This document shows positions 8,398 to 16,923 of a stretch of DNA of 39,244 nucleotides, piece by piece. The translations under genes were made by a program, and so were the position numbers. Each line of letters opens with the position of its first letter. Positions within the stretch are counted from its first letter, which is position 1. The DNA comes from an uncultured Lachnospiraceae bacterium (GTDB lineage: Bacteria; Bacillota; Clostridia; Lachnospirales; Lachnospiraceae). Below the pieces are notes generated by a model, which did not search any database, had not been told where the DNA came from, and saw nothing but the letters and a program-made list of their open reading frames with translations. The DNA lies in NCBI GenBank assembly GCA_948470755.1, contig CAOKPU010000025.1, positions 1-39,244 on the forward strand, given 5' to 3'.

Positions 8398-8496
8398 CAC
8401 CGAAAAATGCCGCATTTTGGGCATTCTCCTGCGTGAGACTTAGAACTTCTTCGCGAAGCAGCCTCTGCTGCGAGTGATTAGAAGTTCTTCTCACGC
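8398..8496. repeat. Palindromic repeat element, second copy
   Basis: A hairpin AATGCC...GGCATT at 8406-8434 is followed by a long imperfect hairpin at 8431-8496 with outer arms GCGTGAG/CTCACGC and an apical CAGC-ctct-GCTG. The 30 bases at 8441-8470 are identical to 4988-5017, and 8477-8494 differs from 5041-5058 at one base. The right end overlaps the stop codon of the SGNH gene by one base. It probably also serves as the 3' end of that operon. Confidence 0.8.
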
Positions 8497-9545
8497 TACT
8501 CTTGAGAAAACAATCCATCAAAATCATACGAATACACGATCCGTTTCATTTTCCCCAATTCCTCCCCCAAGTTCTTTTCCGTCACTTCACATTCACCCGT
8601 TGCAAAGCATTCCGTCATATAACGGTTGATATCCGGGTGATAATGGCTGTAATCCGCATAATTATCCAGGTCGCAGACGATCCACTCCTGATCCGGGAAG
8701 AAAAACACCTTAACATTCTCGTAGGGAAACAGCCTTTGGGCAATATATTCATATTCCCGTATGACCGCATCCATCTGTTTCTCCCGAAGCACATCGTTCC
8801 AATAAAGGATGCTGTAGGGAGGAAAAAAAATATAAAATAAAGTGTCCGGGTTAGCCTCTATATAAGGGCAGATATTCGCCTCCATATTCGCCTCAATATT
8901 TTCCACAAATTTTTCCGGATCCGCTTCTTCCACGGCAGGCTCTGCCGGCACATAATTATGCATCACCCATTGCTTATTATAGTATTCCTCCGTCCACCAG
9001 CTCGCATACACCGTAGCCAGATCCGTTTTATCCGGATCAGCCAAAGGCCGCAGGATGTATTGCAGCATCACATCTTTATTCAATAAATACGGGATATCGT
9101 TCCATACCACATCATCGTACAAATATTCCGGGACCGGATATTTCGTTTCCTCCACACCGCCGCTATAAGTGATCACATCGATTCCCAGAAAAACCGCATC
9201 TACTTTATTTCCTGAGTCAAAGATGATATCCATAATATTCGCCTGATCCTTCGGAAACGCCCCACTATAGCTTAGTTTCAAAGTCCTAAGCCCCATCAAT
9301 TCCCCAAACCATTCCGTATTAAAATTCACCGTCATGCTTGATCCCAGGATCACGCTGTCATAATCCATATGCCTTGCCATCCCCGGGTTCTGGTTGACCT
9401 GATGATCCACTACATAAGGGAAATCCTCCAACGGAGCATGATATTGGAAGAAAGGGTCTACATACGCCACCAACAGCATAACCGCCGCCGCTGCCCCAAG
9501 AAAAAACAAGACAAATACGGCCAGCCACTTTTTATATTGCTTCAT
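8496..9545 (-). CDS. Membrane-anchored SGNH-like partner of MBOAT (DltD/AlgJ-like)
   Basis: A 349-residue protein with one N-terminal membrane helix (about 8-28) and the rest outside the cell. The likely nucleophile is in GSSM (Ser69 or Ser70) and a C-terminal DYSH (Asp298, His301) would complete an SGNH-type triad. This arrangement is seen in DltD, AlgJ/AlgX and related acyl-transfer partners of MBOAT proteins. The gene follows the MBOAT gene after 14 bases on the same strand, so the two almost surely work together to O-acylate a surface glycan. It is the last gene of its unit, and its stop codon touches a palindromic repeat. The family is inferred from motifs and context; the acyl group is unknown. 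Confidence 0.75.
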   Translation of the reverse strand: MKQYKKWLAVFVLFFLGAAAAVMLLVAYVDPFFQYHAPLEDFPYVVDHQVNQNPGMARHMDYDSVILGSSMTVNFNTEWFGELMGLRTLKLSYSGAFPKDQANIMDIIFDSGNKVDAVFLGIDVITYSGGVEETKYPVPEYLYDDVVWNDIPYLLNKDVMLQYILRPLADPDKTDLATVYASWWTEEYYNKQWVMHNYVPAEPAVEEADPEKFVENIEANMEANICPYIEANPDTLFYIFFPPYSILYWNDVLREKQMDAVIREYEYIAQRLFPYENVKVFFFPDQEWIVCDLDNYADYSHYHPDINRYMTECFATGECEVTEKNLGEELGKMKRIVYSYDFDGLFSQE

Positions 9546-9559
9546 TGTCTCTCACCCTT

Positions 9560-11086
9560 TTAAAAATTAAAATACAAAAACGCGCTCACATCGGAAAAAG
9601 TAAGCACGCACCAAAGCAACAGACAGGCAAACACTGCCGCCGTCCATCCTTTCGGCTTTATTTTTTCCGCCGCCCAGGCCGCATTTTTGCCAAAAAACAC
9701 CAGCATCATGGCGAAAACCGTAAACGCACACATCAAAATATAATGCCCATATTCCCATCCGTCCAGCCGCAAGACCTTAAGAAAATACCAAAACTCATCC
9801 AAATTAAAGCATCCTGCCAGATTCCTGTCCACGCGCACAAAACCGCCTGTAAAAACCCGTCCCAGCAGGAAATTCCCCTGCACTATACTCTCCGCCCTGA
9901 AATATACCCATGCTATGGAAACATAACAGAATGTAAACGCTTTGCCCACCGCCCCTGCTATCCTCCCGCCTTTTGGCGCATCCGGTTTATGAAGCTGTCC
10001 CCGGCTTTTAATCAAACCAATTCCGGCCGCACTTCGTTCCTGCCACGCCCTCGTCAGGACGTACAGTATCCCGTGCATCATCCCCCATAGGATAAAATTC
10101 CATCCGGCCCCATGCCATAAGCCGCTGAGAAAAAACACAACCAACAGGTTCCGGTACGTTTTCCCTTTTCCTTTCCTGTTCCCTCCCAAAGGGATATAGA
10201 TATATTTTGTGAAAAAACGGGTAAGCGTCATGTGCCACCGCTTCCAGAATTCAATAATATTCCCGGACTGGTAAGGGGAATCAAAATTCACCGGCAGCTC
10301 GATGCCGAACATCCGGCTGACCCCCCGCGCCATATCACAATAACCGCTGAAATCAAAATAAAGCTGCAAAGAATAAAATACAATCAGCAACAATGCATCC
10401 GATCCGTGCATCATTTCCAGATTGGAATATCCATAATTCACTGCCTCCCCAAAGGTATCCGCCAATATCACCTTTTTTAACATTCCCATTATGAACAGGC
10501 AGATCCCCCGCATAAGACCTTCCGCATCGGGTTTTTTACCCCCTATCCCGGCAAACTGTGGGAATAGCTCCGATGCAAAAGTCAAAGGGCCTTCCACCAG
10601 CTTTGGAAAATATACGATATAAAGCATATAATCCGTAAAACCGCCCTCGATTATTTCCCCTCGGAAACAGTCCGCCAGATAAGATATCTGCTGGAAAGTA
10701 AAAAAACTGATACCCACCGGAAGCGCCGCGCGCAGCAGAGGCAGATCCCCGCCGCAAAGGGCATTCCAGTTCTCTATAAAGAAATCCATATATTTAAAAT
10801 AGGCAAGCAGCGTAAGATTCCCCGCGGCGGCAACCGCAAAGGCCCGCTTCCCGCCGCGGCCGCTTTCCCTGCATTCCCTTATCTTCCGCCCTGCTTTATA
10901 GTTAAAAAGGACACTGGCCAGCAAAAGAAACAGGTATTCTATGCCAAAACAGCCATAAAACCAAAGCGAAACGGCAGCCAGCCACAGCTTTGCTTCCCTG
11001 CCGCTTCCTTTGCCCGCCAGGAAATAGTATCCTATCAAGCTCACCGGTAAAAATATAAATACAAATATATAAGAATGAAATAACAT
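9560..11086 (-). CDS. MBOAT family O-acyltransferase (AlgI/DltB-like), first copy
   Basis: A polytopic membrane O-acyltransferase of 508 residues, normal for the AlgI/DltB branch. The catalytic His is His325 in SGLWHGAGWNF. Other family hallmarks are LPVGISFFTFQQISYLAD at about 122-139, YFDFSGYCDMARG and FWKRWHMTLTRFF. It would pass an acyl group across the membrane to the SGNH partner encoded just downstream, which finishes transfer to a polysaccharide. It starts eight bases after the preceding gene. The conserved C-terminal part is complete. Confidence 0.93.
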   Translation of the reverse strand: MLFHSYIFVFIFLPVSLIGYYFLAGKGSGREAKLWLAAVSLWFYGCFGIEYLFLLLASVLFNYKAGRKIRECRESGRGGKRAFAVAAAGNLTLLAYFKYMDFFIENWNALCGGDLPLLRAALPVGISFFTFQQISYLADCFRGEIIEGGFTDYMLYIVYFPKLVEGPLTFASELFPQFAGIGGKKPDAEGLMRGICLFIMGMLKKVILADTFGEAVNYGYSNLEMMHGSDALLLIVFYSLQLYFDFSGYCDMARGVSRMFGIELPVNFDSPYQSGNIIEFWKRWHMTLTRFFTKYIYIPLGGNRKGKGKTYRNLLVVFFLSGLWHGAGWNFILWGMMHGILYVLTRAWQERSAAGIGLIKSRGQLHKPDAPKGGRIAGAVGKAFTFCYVSIAWVYFRAESIVQGNFLLGRVFTGGFVRVDRNLAGCFNLDEFWYFLKVLRLDGWEYGHYILMCAFTVFAMMLVFFGKNAAWAAEKIKPKGWTAAVFACLLLWCVLTFSDVSAFLYFNF

Positions 11087-11094
11087 AACAGCAC

Positions 11095-11913
11095 CTATCC
11101 AAACTGTTCCTCAATCACCGCCGCCGCTACCGGATCATAATAAACCGGATATCCGTCCACGTTGCCAATAAGCTCCAGCCCAAAATCTTCCGGATCCTGC
11201 GTCACCCCTTTATCCTTCACATTCGGGAAAACAATATAAGTGCAGTATCTTTCCCGGGTCAATTTTAAAAGCTCTTCCACATCTATCGTTGTGGGGTGGT
11301 TCATAATCGTATGCACCGGTTCCGCATATTGCCATTTCGGCTCCACCATTTCCCTTCCATAAAGAAGCTGGATGTCCGTATCATACTGTCTGACAAAATA
11401 AACCAGATCCGTAGGAAACACTGCCCATATCCTTTCTTCCCCTTCTCCCGGCGCGATCAAATCACAGATGTCAATGACATTCTGAGGCAAATGATACATA
11501 TTCTCCGCTTTGGACATATACTGGCTGGCGTACACATATTTCCCGCCAAATATAATCCCCGCGCCCGCCAGCGCAAAAGCAATCCTGCCCGCCCACGGCC
11601 CTTTCTTTTCATATAACTGCGACGCCAGCTTTACTCCGCCGTACGCAACGATCATTCCCATGGGAATCAGCCAAAGCACCCTGTAATACGTATCTCCTTC
11701 CCCGCCCATCAGCCGGACAAATACTTTCCTGAAGACAGGAAAAAAGAAAAGCAGCAACAGGCTCAAAGGCATGTATACAAACAAGGCCCTCCGTCTCTTG
11801 TTTTTTTCCGCCGCCAATAGATAAACCAAAGCAAGCGCAAACAAAACAATAAGATATCTGCCTCCTGTATAATTCTTAAATATTACTACGCTTTCCATAA
11901 AAATCCCGTACAT
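11095..11913 (-). CDS. Membrane protein with extracellular C-terminal domain, unknown function
   Basis: A 272-residue protein with about four membrane helices in the first 130 residues (for example LIVLFALALVYLLAA and IAFALAGAGIIFGGKYVYA) and a soluble C-terminal region of about 140 residues that should lie outside the cell. I recognise no catalytic motif. The start at 11913 has a GGGAG-type RBS. It begins 33 bases after the DUF6077-like gene and ends eight bases before the MBOAT gene, so it belongs to the same glycan unit. It may be a second piece of one larger GT-C-like protein with its upstream neighbour, or an independent accessory subunit. Confidence 0.75.
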   Translation of the reverse strand: MYGIFMESVVIFKNYTGGRYLIVLFALALVYLLAAEKNKRRRALFVYMPLSLLLLFFFPVFRKVFVRLMGGEGDTYYRVLWLIPMGMIVAYGGVKLASQLYEKKGPWAGRIAFALAGAGIIFGGKYVYASQYMSKAENMYHLPQNVIDICDLIAPGEGEERIWAVFPTDLVYFVRQYDTDIQLLYGREMVEPKWQYAEPVHTIMNHPTTIDVEELLKLTRERYCTYIVFPNVKDKGVTQDPEDFGLELIGNVDGYPVYYDPVAAAVIEEQFG

Positions 11914-11946
11914 ATTCCATCTCCCACTTCCCGCTTTGGGTATTTT

Positions 11947-13026
11947 TTATACGTGCAAAAACAGATACAGCAGCATATATACCCCATTAGGGATGCATAC
12001 CAGCCCCGCTTTCACCAGGATGCCCAACTTCCTTTCCACTACCGCCAGCCAGAACGCCGCCGCCCCGATCATGACCGCATTCAAAAAGACAATCATGGAA
12101 GTACAGACCCCAGCCGTCATATTGGTAAGGGCCAAAAGCGCCCACATGCCCGCTGCCGTACCCTTTTCTCCTTTCCTCCGGTCGAAAATCCAAAAAAGCA
12201 GCCAGACCGTCGCCGGAAGGACAAAGCTGACCGCCACCGCCTTCCCCTGCCATGTCCTTGTCAGGAAAAAAGTCTCATTTGTAAAAATTGACACATTCCC
12301 AAATATCTGTAAAAGCGCCATCAATGCCATAAAACCCGGAAGACATTCTTTTTTCTCCTGAAACAAATGTTTCCCGACTTCATAAAACACCGTATATGTC
12401 AGCGGGATCCAGACGAAGGGAAGCACGCTGTGCGCAAGTATTGTAGTATGCAGCCCCGTCATCCTCCCAATATAAGCCACCCATACGGGCAGCACTGCCA
12501 GAGAATGCCGGATATCCAGGGAAGTGGTCCCCCCCGTATACGGCTTGATCAAATACATCGTGTTGCTTTGCCAGGTAACTAACGACTGCGCCACATACTC
12601 CGCATCATCCCCGTCAAACGAAGCCATCGTAAACGCCTTGTACAATTGCCAGGCAAGCAGGGCAAAAAACAACAGCCACACGGCCCGTTCCCCCCACGCC
12701 ATCCTGCCGATATCTAAGGCCGGGCGCGGGACAACCGGCTTCCCTTTTTTATATGCCCGAAAGCCGATGAAGATCCCCAGCAAAACAGCCGCAGCCAGCA
12801 ATGCCGTAAACCATCGCGCCATGACGAGAAAACTATCGTATTTTACAAACAAAACGCACGGCACTGTCGCCAGCCAGCACAAAGGCAGCATAATCAAATA
12901 CCCTGCAATCCAAACAACTCCCGGATTCCTCTTCTTTTCCGGAATCCAGGGCATCGGGATCATCCCGATACAGCACGGAATCAAAAACAACCATAAAATA
13001 AGGCTAAGGATTCTTATTATTATCAT
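11947..13026 (-). CDS. DUF6077-like polytopic membrane protein
   Basis: A 359-residue integral membrane protein with eight to ten predicted helices. After the fourth helix the first large loop holds FDGDDAEYVAQSLVTWQ, an acidic motif like the catalytic loop of GT-C glycosyltransferases, and ends with a short LYLFLHV tail. It resembles proteins annotated as DUF6077 in Clostridia; this is from memory of the family, not a search. It is the first gene of a four-gene minus-strand unit with an MBOAT/SGNH pair. The start has an AAGGAG box. It probably handles a lipid-linked sugar, but this is inference. Confidence 0.75.
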   Translation of the reverse strand: MIIIRILSLILWLFLIPCCIGMIPMPWIPEKKRNPGVVWIAGYLIMLPLCWLATVPCVLFVKYDSFLVMARWFTALLAAAVLLGIFIGFRAYKKGKPVVPRPALDIGRMAWGERAVWLLFFALLAWQLYKAFTMASFDGDDAEYVAQSLVTWQSNTMYLIKPYTGGTTSLDIRHSLAVLPVWVAYIGRMTGLHTTILAHSVLPFVWIPLTYTVFYEVGKHLFQEKKECLPGFMALMALLQIFGNVSIFTNETFFLTRTWQGKAVAVSFVLPATVWLLFWIFDRRKGEKGTAAGMWALLALTNMTAGVCTSMIVFLNAVMIGAAAFWLAVVERKLGILVKAGLVCIPNGVYMLLYLFLHV

Positions 13027-13241
13027 AAATGCTTCTCCTTATCAATTATAAGATCCAGGCGTCAAAAAGCCCATCCGGCGGCCCCGCCTGACAGATGGCA
13101 CAATAGATTTGTGCCATCTTAAGCTGTTATTAGTTTACCCCAATTCTCCCTATCTGTCCATGGACAATCCTATAATTCCATGTTAAAATAGGAACCAGCA
13201 AGTTTTTTGACTGGAATATAAACAATGGAAAGGAATGGATC
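13027..13241. other. Divergent intergenic region with a perfect hairpin
   Basis: This region separates the minus-strand glycan unit from the plus-strand FAD gene. A perfect 11-bp stem (AGATGGCACAA/TTGTGCCATCT) with a 5-nt loop lies at 13093-13119. No T-run follows on either strand, so it is more likely a protein-binding site or a leader structure of the minus-strand transcript. A plus-strand promoter lies at 13161-13189. I could not place a good minus-strand promoter, though a TATAAT (13050-13045) is present close to the start codon. Confidence 0.5.
13161..13189 (+). promoter_or_regulatory. Predicted sigma-A promoter of the FAD gene
   Basis: TGGACA (13161-13166) and TAAAAT (13184-13189) are separated by exactly 17 bases. 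Each differs from consensus at one position. Transcription would start near 13196, giving a leader of about 45 bases with AAAGGAATGG as the RBS region before the ATG at 13242. Confidence 0.6.
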
Positions 13242-14837
13242 ATGAGGAAAGCACTTATCATAGGCGCCGGCCCCGCAGGGCTTACCGCCGCTTATGAATT
13301 ACTAACCAATAGACAGCCCGGCAGCCCGGCTGTAGACAATGAATATGAGGTCATCGTATTTGAAGAAAGCGAAGCCATGGGAGGCATTTCCAAGACGGTA
13401 AACCATAACGGCAACCGCATGGATATGGGCGGACACCGGTTCTTTTCCAAAGTCCCGGAAGTCAACGAATGGTGGGAAAAAATGCTGCCCGAACAAGGCG
13501 CGCCTACTTATGACGATATTCTCCTCCGCCGGAAGATGCCCTTGGCGTCAGGCGGGCCAAACCCGCAAAAGGAAGACCGGGTCATGCTCAACAGGAACCG
13601 CGTATCCCGTATCTATTTTAAGAAAAAGTTCTTTGACTACCCGATTTCCTTAAAATTTGAAACCCTTAAAAACATGGGGCTGCTTACGACCGTCCATGTT
13701 TTCTTCAGTTATCTGAAAACACTGCTTCACAAACGGGAAGAGAATTCTTTGGAAGATTTTTACATCAACCGGTTTGGCCAGAAGCTGTATTCCATGTTTT
13801 TTGAAAACTATACCGAAAACCTCTGGGGGCGGCATCCCAGCGAGATCGCCCCGGACTGGGGGGCGCAGCGCGCAAAAGGTTTATCGGTTTTCGCCATCAT
13901 AAAAGATATGTTTGGCAAGCTCCTGCCAAACAAAAAAAACCGGAAAGTGGAAACTTCCCTGATCGAACAATTTAAATATCCGAAACTGGGACCCGGGCAA
14001 TTATGGGACGTCACCGCCGAGGAGATCACCAAATTAGGCGGCACCATCTTAAAAAAGAGCAAGGTGACGGGTTTTGTAAAGGATGAAAACAATCATATCA
14101 CCGCTCTGACTTATGAACACGACGGCGCTGTTTCCACAATGGAAGGGGACATCTTTATTTCTTCCATGCCAATAAAGGATCTGGTTGGCGGCATGAATGA
14201 TGTGCCGAAGGATATGGCAAAGATTGCGGCAGGCCTTCCTTACAGGGATTACCGTACGCTCGGCGTATTGGTGCCGAAACTGAACCTGAAGAACAAAACA
14301 AAAATGAAAACAGTGGGCAATATCGTTCCCGACTGCTGGATTTACGTCCATGACCGTTCCGTTAAACTTGGACGCCTTCAAATCTATAACAACTGGTCGC
14401 CCTACATGATCAAGGATATTAAGCATACCGTATGGGTAGGGCTGGAATATTTCTGCAACGAAGGGGATAAATATTGGAACATGTCCGATGAAAAGTTCAC
14501 CAGATTCGCCTTACATGAAATGGTGAAAATGGGGCTGATCGACAACGCATCCCAAGTGCTGGACACCCATTCCGAACGGGTGAAAAAGGCTTATCCCGCA
14601 TATTTTGACACTTACAAAGATATTGATAAGCTGATCAATTATCTCAATACCATTGACAATCTCTATTGCGTAGGCCGCAACGGACAGCACAGATATAACA
14701 ACATTGACCATTCCATGTGTACTTCTTTTGAAGCTGTAAAAAACATCAAAAACAATATCCGCGACAGAAGCAATATCTGGAGCGTCAACACGGAAAAAGA
14801 ATATCATGAAGAGGCAGCGGCGAATGAGATCGAATAA
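13242..14837 (+). CDS. FAD-dependent NAD(P)-binding oxidoreductase, UDP-galactopyranose mutase-like
   Basis: A 531-residue flavoprotein. The N-terminus [21 protein letters not shown] is the FAD-binding Rossmann loop, followed by [17 protein letters not shown] (the ribose-binding Glu and the GG doublet) and [11 protein letters not shown]. The C-terminal part ends with a second FAD contact near [19 protein letters not shown]. Proteins with this pattern are related to UDP-galactopyranose mutase and protoporphyrinogen oxidase and are common in polysaccharide clusters. It has its own promoter and is transcribed away from the adjoining unit. A role in making a furanose or otherwise rearranged sugar nucleotide is likely, but the true substrate is unknown. 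Confidence 0.85.
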   Translation: MRKALIIGAGPAGLTAAYELLTNRQPGSPAVDNEYEVIVFEESEAMGGISKTVNHNGNRMDMGGHRFFSKVPEVNEWWEKMLPEQGAPTYDDILLRRKMPLASGGPNPQKEDRVMLNRNRVSRIYFKKKFFDYPISLKFETLKNMGLLTTVHVFFSYLKTLLHKREENSLEDFYINRFGQKLYSMFFENYTENLWGRHPSEIAPDWGAQRAKGLSVFAIIKDMFGKLLPNKKNRKVETSLIEQFKYPKLGPGQLWDVTAEEITKLGGTILKKSKVTGFVKDENNHITALTYEHDGAVSTMEGDIFISSMPIKDLVGGMNDVPKDMAKIAAGLPYRDYRTLGVLVPKLNLKNKTKMKTVGNIVPDCWIYVHDRSVKLGRLQIYNNWSPYMIKDIKHTVWVGLEYFCNEGDKYWNMSDEKFTRFALHEMVKMGLIDNASQVLDTHSERVKKAYPAYFDTYKDIDKLINYLNTIDNLYCVGRNGQHRYNNIDHSMCTSFEAVKNIKNNIRDRSNIWSVNTEKEYHEEAAANEIE

Positions 14838-14915
14838 GAAAAACCGCCGCTAAGCCGCAACATTTTTTCCATCAAATAACAATTAAGGAGCTGTCGGTTA
14901 ATAGGCAGTTCTAAA

Positions 14916-14955
14916 TAGGGAGGCATGTGTCTCGTTCGAGTCACATGCCTCCCTA
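14916..14955. terminator. Strong 40-nt hairpin downstream of the FAD gene
   Basis: TAGGGAGGCATGTG pairs perfectly with CACATGCCTCCCTA; after one mismatch a CTCG/CGAG inner stem continues to a 2-nt loop. It lies 78 bases past the plus-strand stop. No T-run follows on the plus strand; TATTTA follows on the minus strand. It probably ends transcripts from one or both sides, or is the end of an old mobile element. Confidence 0.5.
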
Positions 14956-15029
14956 AATTATCCTCATAAAAGAGAAAAAAGATGGCTAACGACAACCATC
15001 TTCTCTCCGCTACATGTTATAATGCAACT

Positions 15030-15158
15030 ATGCTAAACAATAAATATTATAACGAATTTATTGAATTAGGACAACAGAAAATTAACTTTAAATTTTACGA
15101 ATGGAAATTCAATGAATACTATCTACAAATCAGTTCCTTCTTCGATCCATTCCTTTAA
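15030..15158 (+). pseudogene. Short ORF, probable N-terminal remnant
   Basis: A 42-codon AT-rich ORF beginning MLNNKYYNEFIELGQQ. It overlaps the 3' end of the convergent nuclease gene by 36 bases. An extended -10 (TGTTATAAT) ends only six bases before the ATG, so a transcript would be leaderless, and no RBS is seen. An imperfect hairpin (AAGATGG/CCATCTT, 14971-15008) precedes it. The composition resembles the start of a transposase or another mobile-element protein, but I cannot name the family. It may not be expressed. Confidence 0.35.
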
Positions 15159-16220
15159 TTTCTTCTGTAATTCTTTCTTATCTGGCAAATACAATTTATA
15201 CTCCGAGGCATAAATATTGGCATCCTCCGGTAATGTTATTTCTACAAGAGTATCATCCTTTTCCTTGCATAGCAAAATGCCAACCGTTGGATTTTCCTCC
15301 GGCAGCTTCTCATACCTATCATAGTAATGCACATACATCAGCATCTGCCCCAAATCCTGATGCGTCAACTTATCAATTTTCAAGTCTATCAATACGTAGC
15401 ACCGTAGAAGTCTATTATAAAACACAAGATCCACATAATAGTTATCTTCATTGAATGTAAATCGCTTCTGCCTTGCTTCAAACAAATAACCTTTGCCCAA
15501 TTCCAACAAAAAATTTTGCAATTTATTGATAATTGCAGTTTCTAAATCAGATTCCACATATTTTGCTTTTTCATCTAACCCAAGAAATTCAAGCACCGTG
15601 GGCTGTTTCACAATATCCTGCGGTTTCGTGATAATATTGCCCTCAGATGCAAGTCGCATTACCTCGTCCTTTTCTCTACTCAAAGCCAATCTTTCATAAA
15701 GGCTTGAATTATATTGTCTTTGCAATGTCCGTATTCCCCACGCCCCATTTGTTGCTTCTATTTCATAAAATTTTCGTTCATTTTCGTCTTTAATGCGCAT
15801 CAGTTGAAGATAATGAGACCACGGCAGTGTGAACGGTGATTCTTTTTCAAAAAAACTAAACAGTGTTTCGGATTTTTCCACAGCAAATTTCCGAAACACT
15901 GTTTCGGAAATTCTATCCTGATATGTCAGGAAAAAGCGTCTGGCGTTCTCCAATGTGTCTACCGAAAACCCTCTTCCATACTGCTCAGTCAGAGCTTCCG
16001 AAAGTCTTTTAATCACTCGTTGGCCATACTTCGCTCTGCTTTCGCCTTGTTGCTGTTCTTCCACGATCCATCTTCCTATGGAATAAAATGTCATTAACTG
16101 AATGATGTTAATCTGCTTTGTCGTAATTCCTCTTGCATATTCAACTAAATCTATTGAATTTTTGCACAATTCATTCAATGATTTATCTTTATCTATTATT
16201 TCCGGTAAATCATTTTCCAT
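15123..16220 (-). CDS. YhcG/DUF1016 family PDDEXK nuclease
   Basis: A 365-residue protein with an N-terminal DUF1016 helical domain (about 20-180, with IQLMTFYSIGRWIVEEQQQG and YGRGFSVDTLENARRFF) and a C-terminal PD-(D/E)XK nuclease domain. The active-site candidates are Glu227, Asp264 in YYVDLVFYN and Asp279-x-Lys281 in VLIDLKIDKLTHQDLGQM; a D in place of E before the Lys is found in many relatives. It looks complete. The start has GGAGG seven bases upstream. Such genes often travel with type I restriction systems, and a specificity-subunit fragment lies 300 bases away. Its AT-rich composition differs from the glycan genes on both sides, which points to transfer. The role is unproven but defence-related is likely. 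Confidence 0.88.
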   Translation of the reverse strand: MENDLPEIIDKDKSLNELCKNSIDLVEYARGITTKQINIIQLMTFYSIGRWIVEEQQQGESRAKYGQRVIKRLSEALTEQYGRGFSVDTLENARRFFLTYQDRISETVFRKFAVEKSETLFSFFEKESPFTLPWSHYLQLMRIKDENERKFYEIEATNGAWGIRTLQRQYNSSLYERLALSREKDEVMRLASEGNIITKPQDIVKQPTVLEFLGLDEKAKYVESDLETAIINKLQNFLLELGKGYLFEARQKRFTFNEDNYYVDLVFYNRLLRCYVLIDLKIDKLTHQDLGQMLMYVHYYDRYEKLPEENPTVGILLCKEKDDTLVEITLPEDANIYASEYKLYLPDKKELQKKLKEWIEEGTDL

Positions 16221-16291
16221 AATTCAGCCTCCAATCATTTTTGGGCATATCTATATAATTTTAATATTTTGCTCTCATCACTGCTCAATTT

Positions 16292-16447
16292 TTATATAGC
16301 TTTTATCTCTGCGCATCCCAACCGATTCTTACATAGTTCCTTAAATCCCAATAAATCTAAAAAGGCAACATAACACTTTTGATATGAATTAGGTTCTTTT
16401 AATTTTTTCTTTATATATTCCCGCTTTTCTCTATCGAAAAAATTCAT
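16292..16447 (-). pseudogene. Truncated N-terminal fragment of an unknown protein
   Basis: A 51-codon ORF from ATG 16447 (RBS AGGTG) containing YVAFLDLLGFKELC, a motif seen at the start of longer bacterial proteins with a cyclase- or GGDEF-like core. A TAA stops it at 16292. Reading continues in the same frame past the stop for 18 more codons, up to the next gene, which suggests a decayed gene with the rest deleted. I do not assign a function. Confidence 0.4.
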
Positions 16448-16524
16448 ATGTTTACACCTGCTTTCCAATAAATGCATTTTTCAAAATGCTTTGGCACATA
16501 ACTTCTGCCTATTGCATAGCAATC

Positions 16525-16731
16525 CTAACCATTTTTTTCAATGTTATCGCAAATCGATAATCTTGCTTCAATTTCCTTCACTATATCCGATTGGTCTGAC
16601 ATATCTGGAACTGGAATTAAAAACTCTTTAATATCACCCACATTTATATGTGGTGAAGCCATTCCACCAATATTCTGTATGACTAGCTTATTCACCATTG
16701 GTGAATTTAAGTAGTACATTAAAAATAATTA
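16525..16731 (-). pseudogene. hsdS: C-terminal fragment of type I restriction specificity subunit HsdS
   Basis: The frame reads LNSPMVNKLVIQNIGG, then PHINVGDIKEFLIPVPD, then QSDIVKEIEARLSICDNIEK to a TAG. This is the usual end of a target-recognition domain (N-x-G-D-x-K-x-x-x-I-P-x-P) followed by the C-terminal spacer helix. Similarity runs a few codons upstream of the ATG at 16719 until a TAA near 16731, where the gene is cut off. No hsdM or hsdR is in the window, so this is a remnant and not an active subunit. Confidence 0.7.
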
Positions 16732-16739
16732 CTGTTCTT

Positions 16740-16810
16740 GGAAACAGGGATACCCTGCAGAATATGCTGCTGCTGAAAGGCGCGCATTTTTGCAGAGTAT
16801 CCCTATTTCC
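16740..16810 (-). terminator. Long imperfect hairpin downstream of the SGNH lipoprotein gene
   Basis: Arms 16740-16759 and 16791-16810 pair at 18 of 20 positions (GGAAACAGGGATAC... with its complement), with a 31-nt spacer. On the minus strand an AT-rich tract (TTATTTTTAA) follows after about ten bases. A smaller hairpin at 16907-16928 overlaps the stop codon of the SGNH gene. Together they probably end the long minus-strand glycan unit. The 71-bp size would also fit a decayed small mobile element. Confidence 0.45.
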
Positions 16811-16923
16811 CTTTTAAATTGGAAAGATCAGCATTAGCCGATTTCCCCTTTTTGCCATATCAACCAGATCCTCCAATCGCTGCCCAGGAAATCTTCCATG
16901 CGGAAACTTAAGGAAACCTTCCT

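Noticed and set aside
8258-8527. Minus-strand ORF of 89 codons between the SGNH and binding-protein genes
   Set aside because: It spans a palindromic repeat and the transporter promoter and has no recognisable features.
9567-9758. Second-frame ORF within the first MBOAT gene
   Set aside because: Overlaps the conserved end of the MBOAT gene in another frame, with no independent support.
14916-14955. tRNA-like T-arm (GTTCGAGTC) within the hairpin
   Set aside because: The surrounding bases form one long hairpin and no acceptor, D or anticodon arms are present.
16740-16810. Insertion sequence with terminal inverted repeats
   Set aside because: The 20-bp arms enclose only 31 bases and no transposase; a terminator-like hairpin is simpler.
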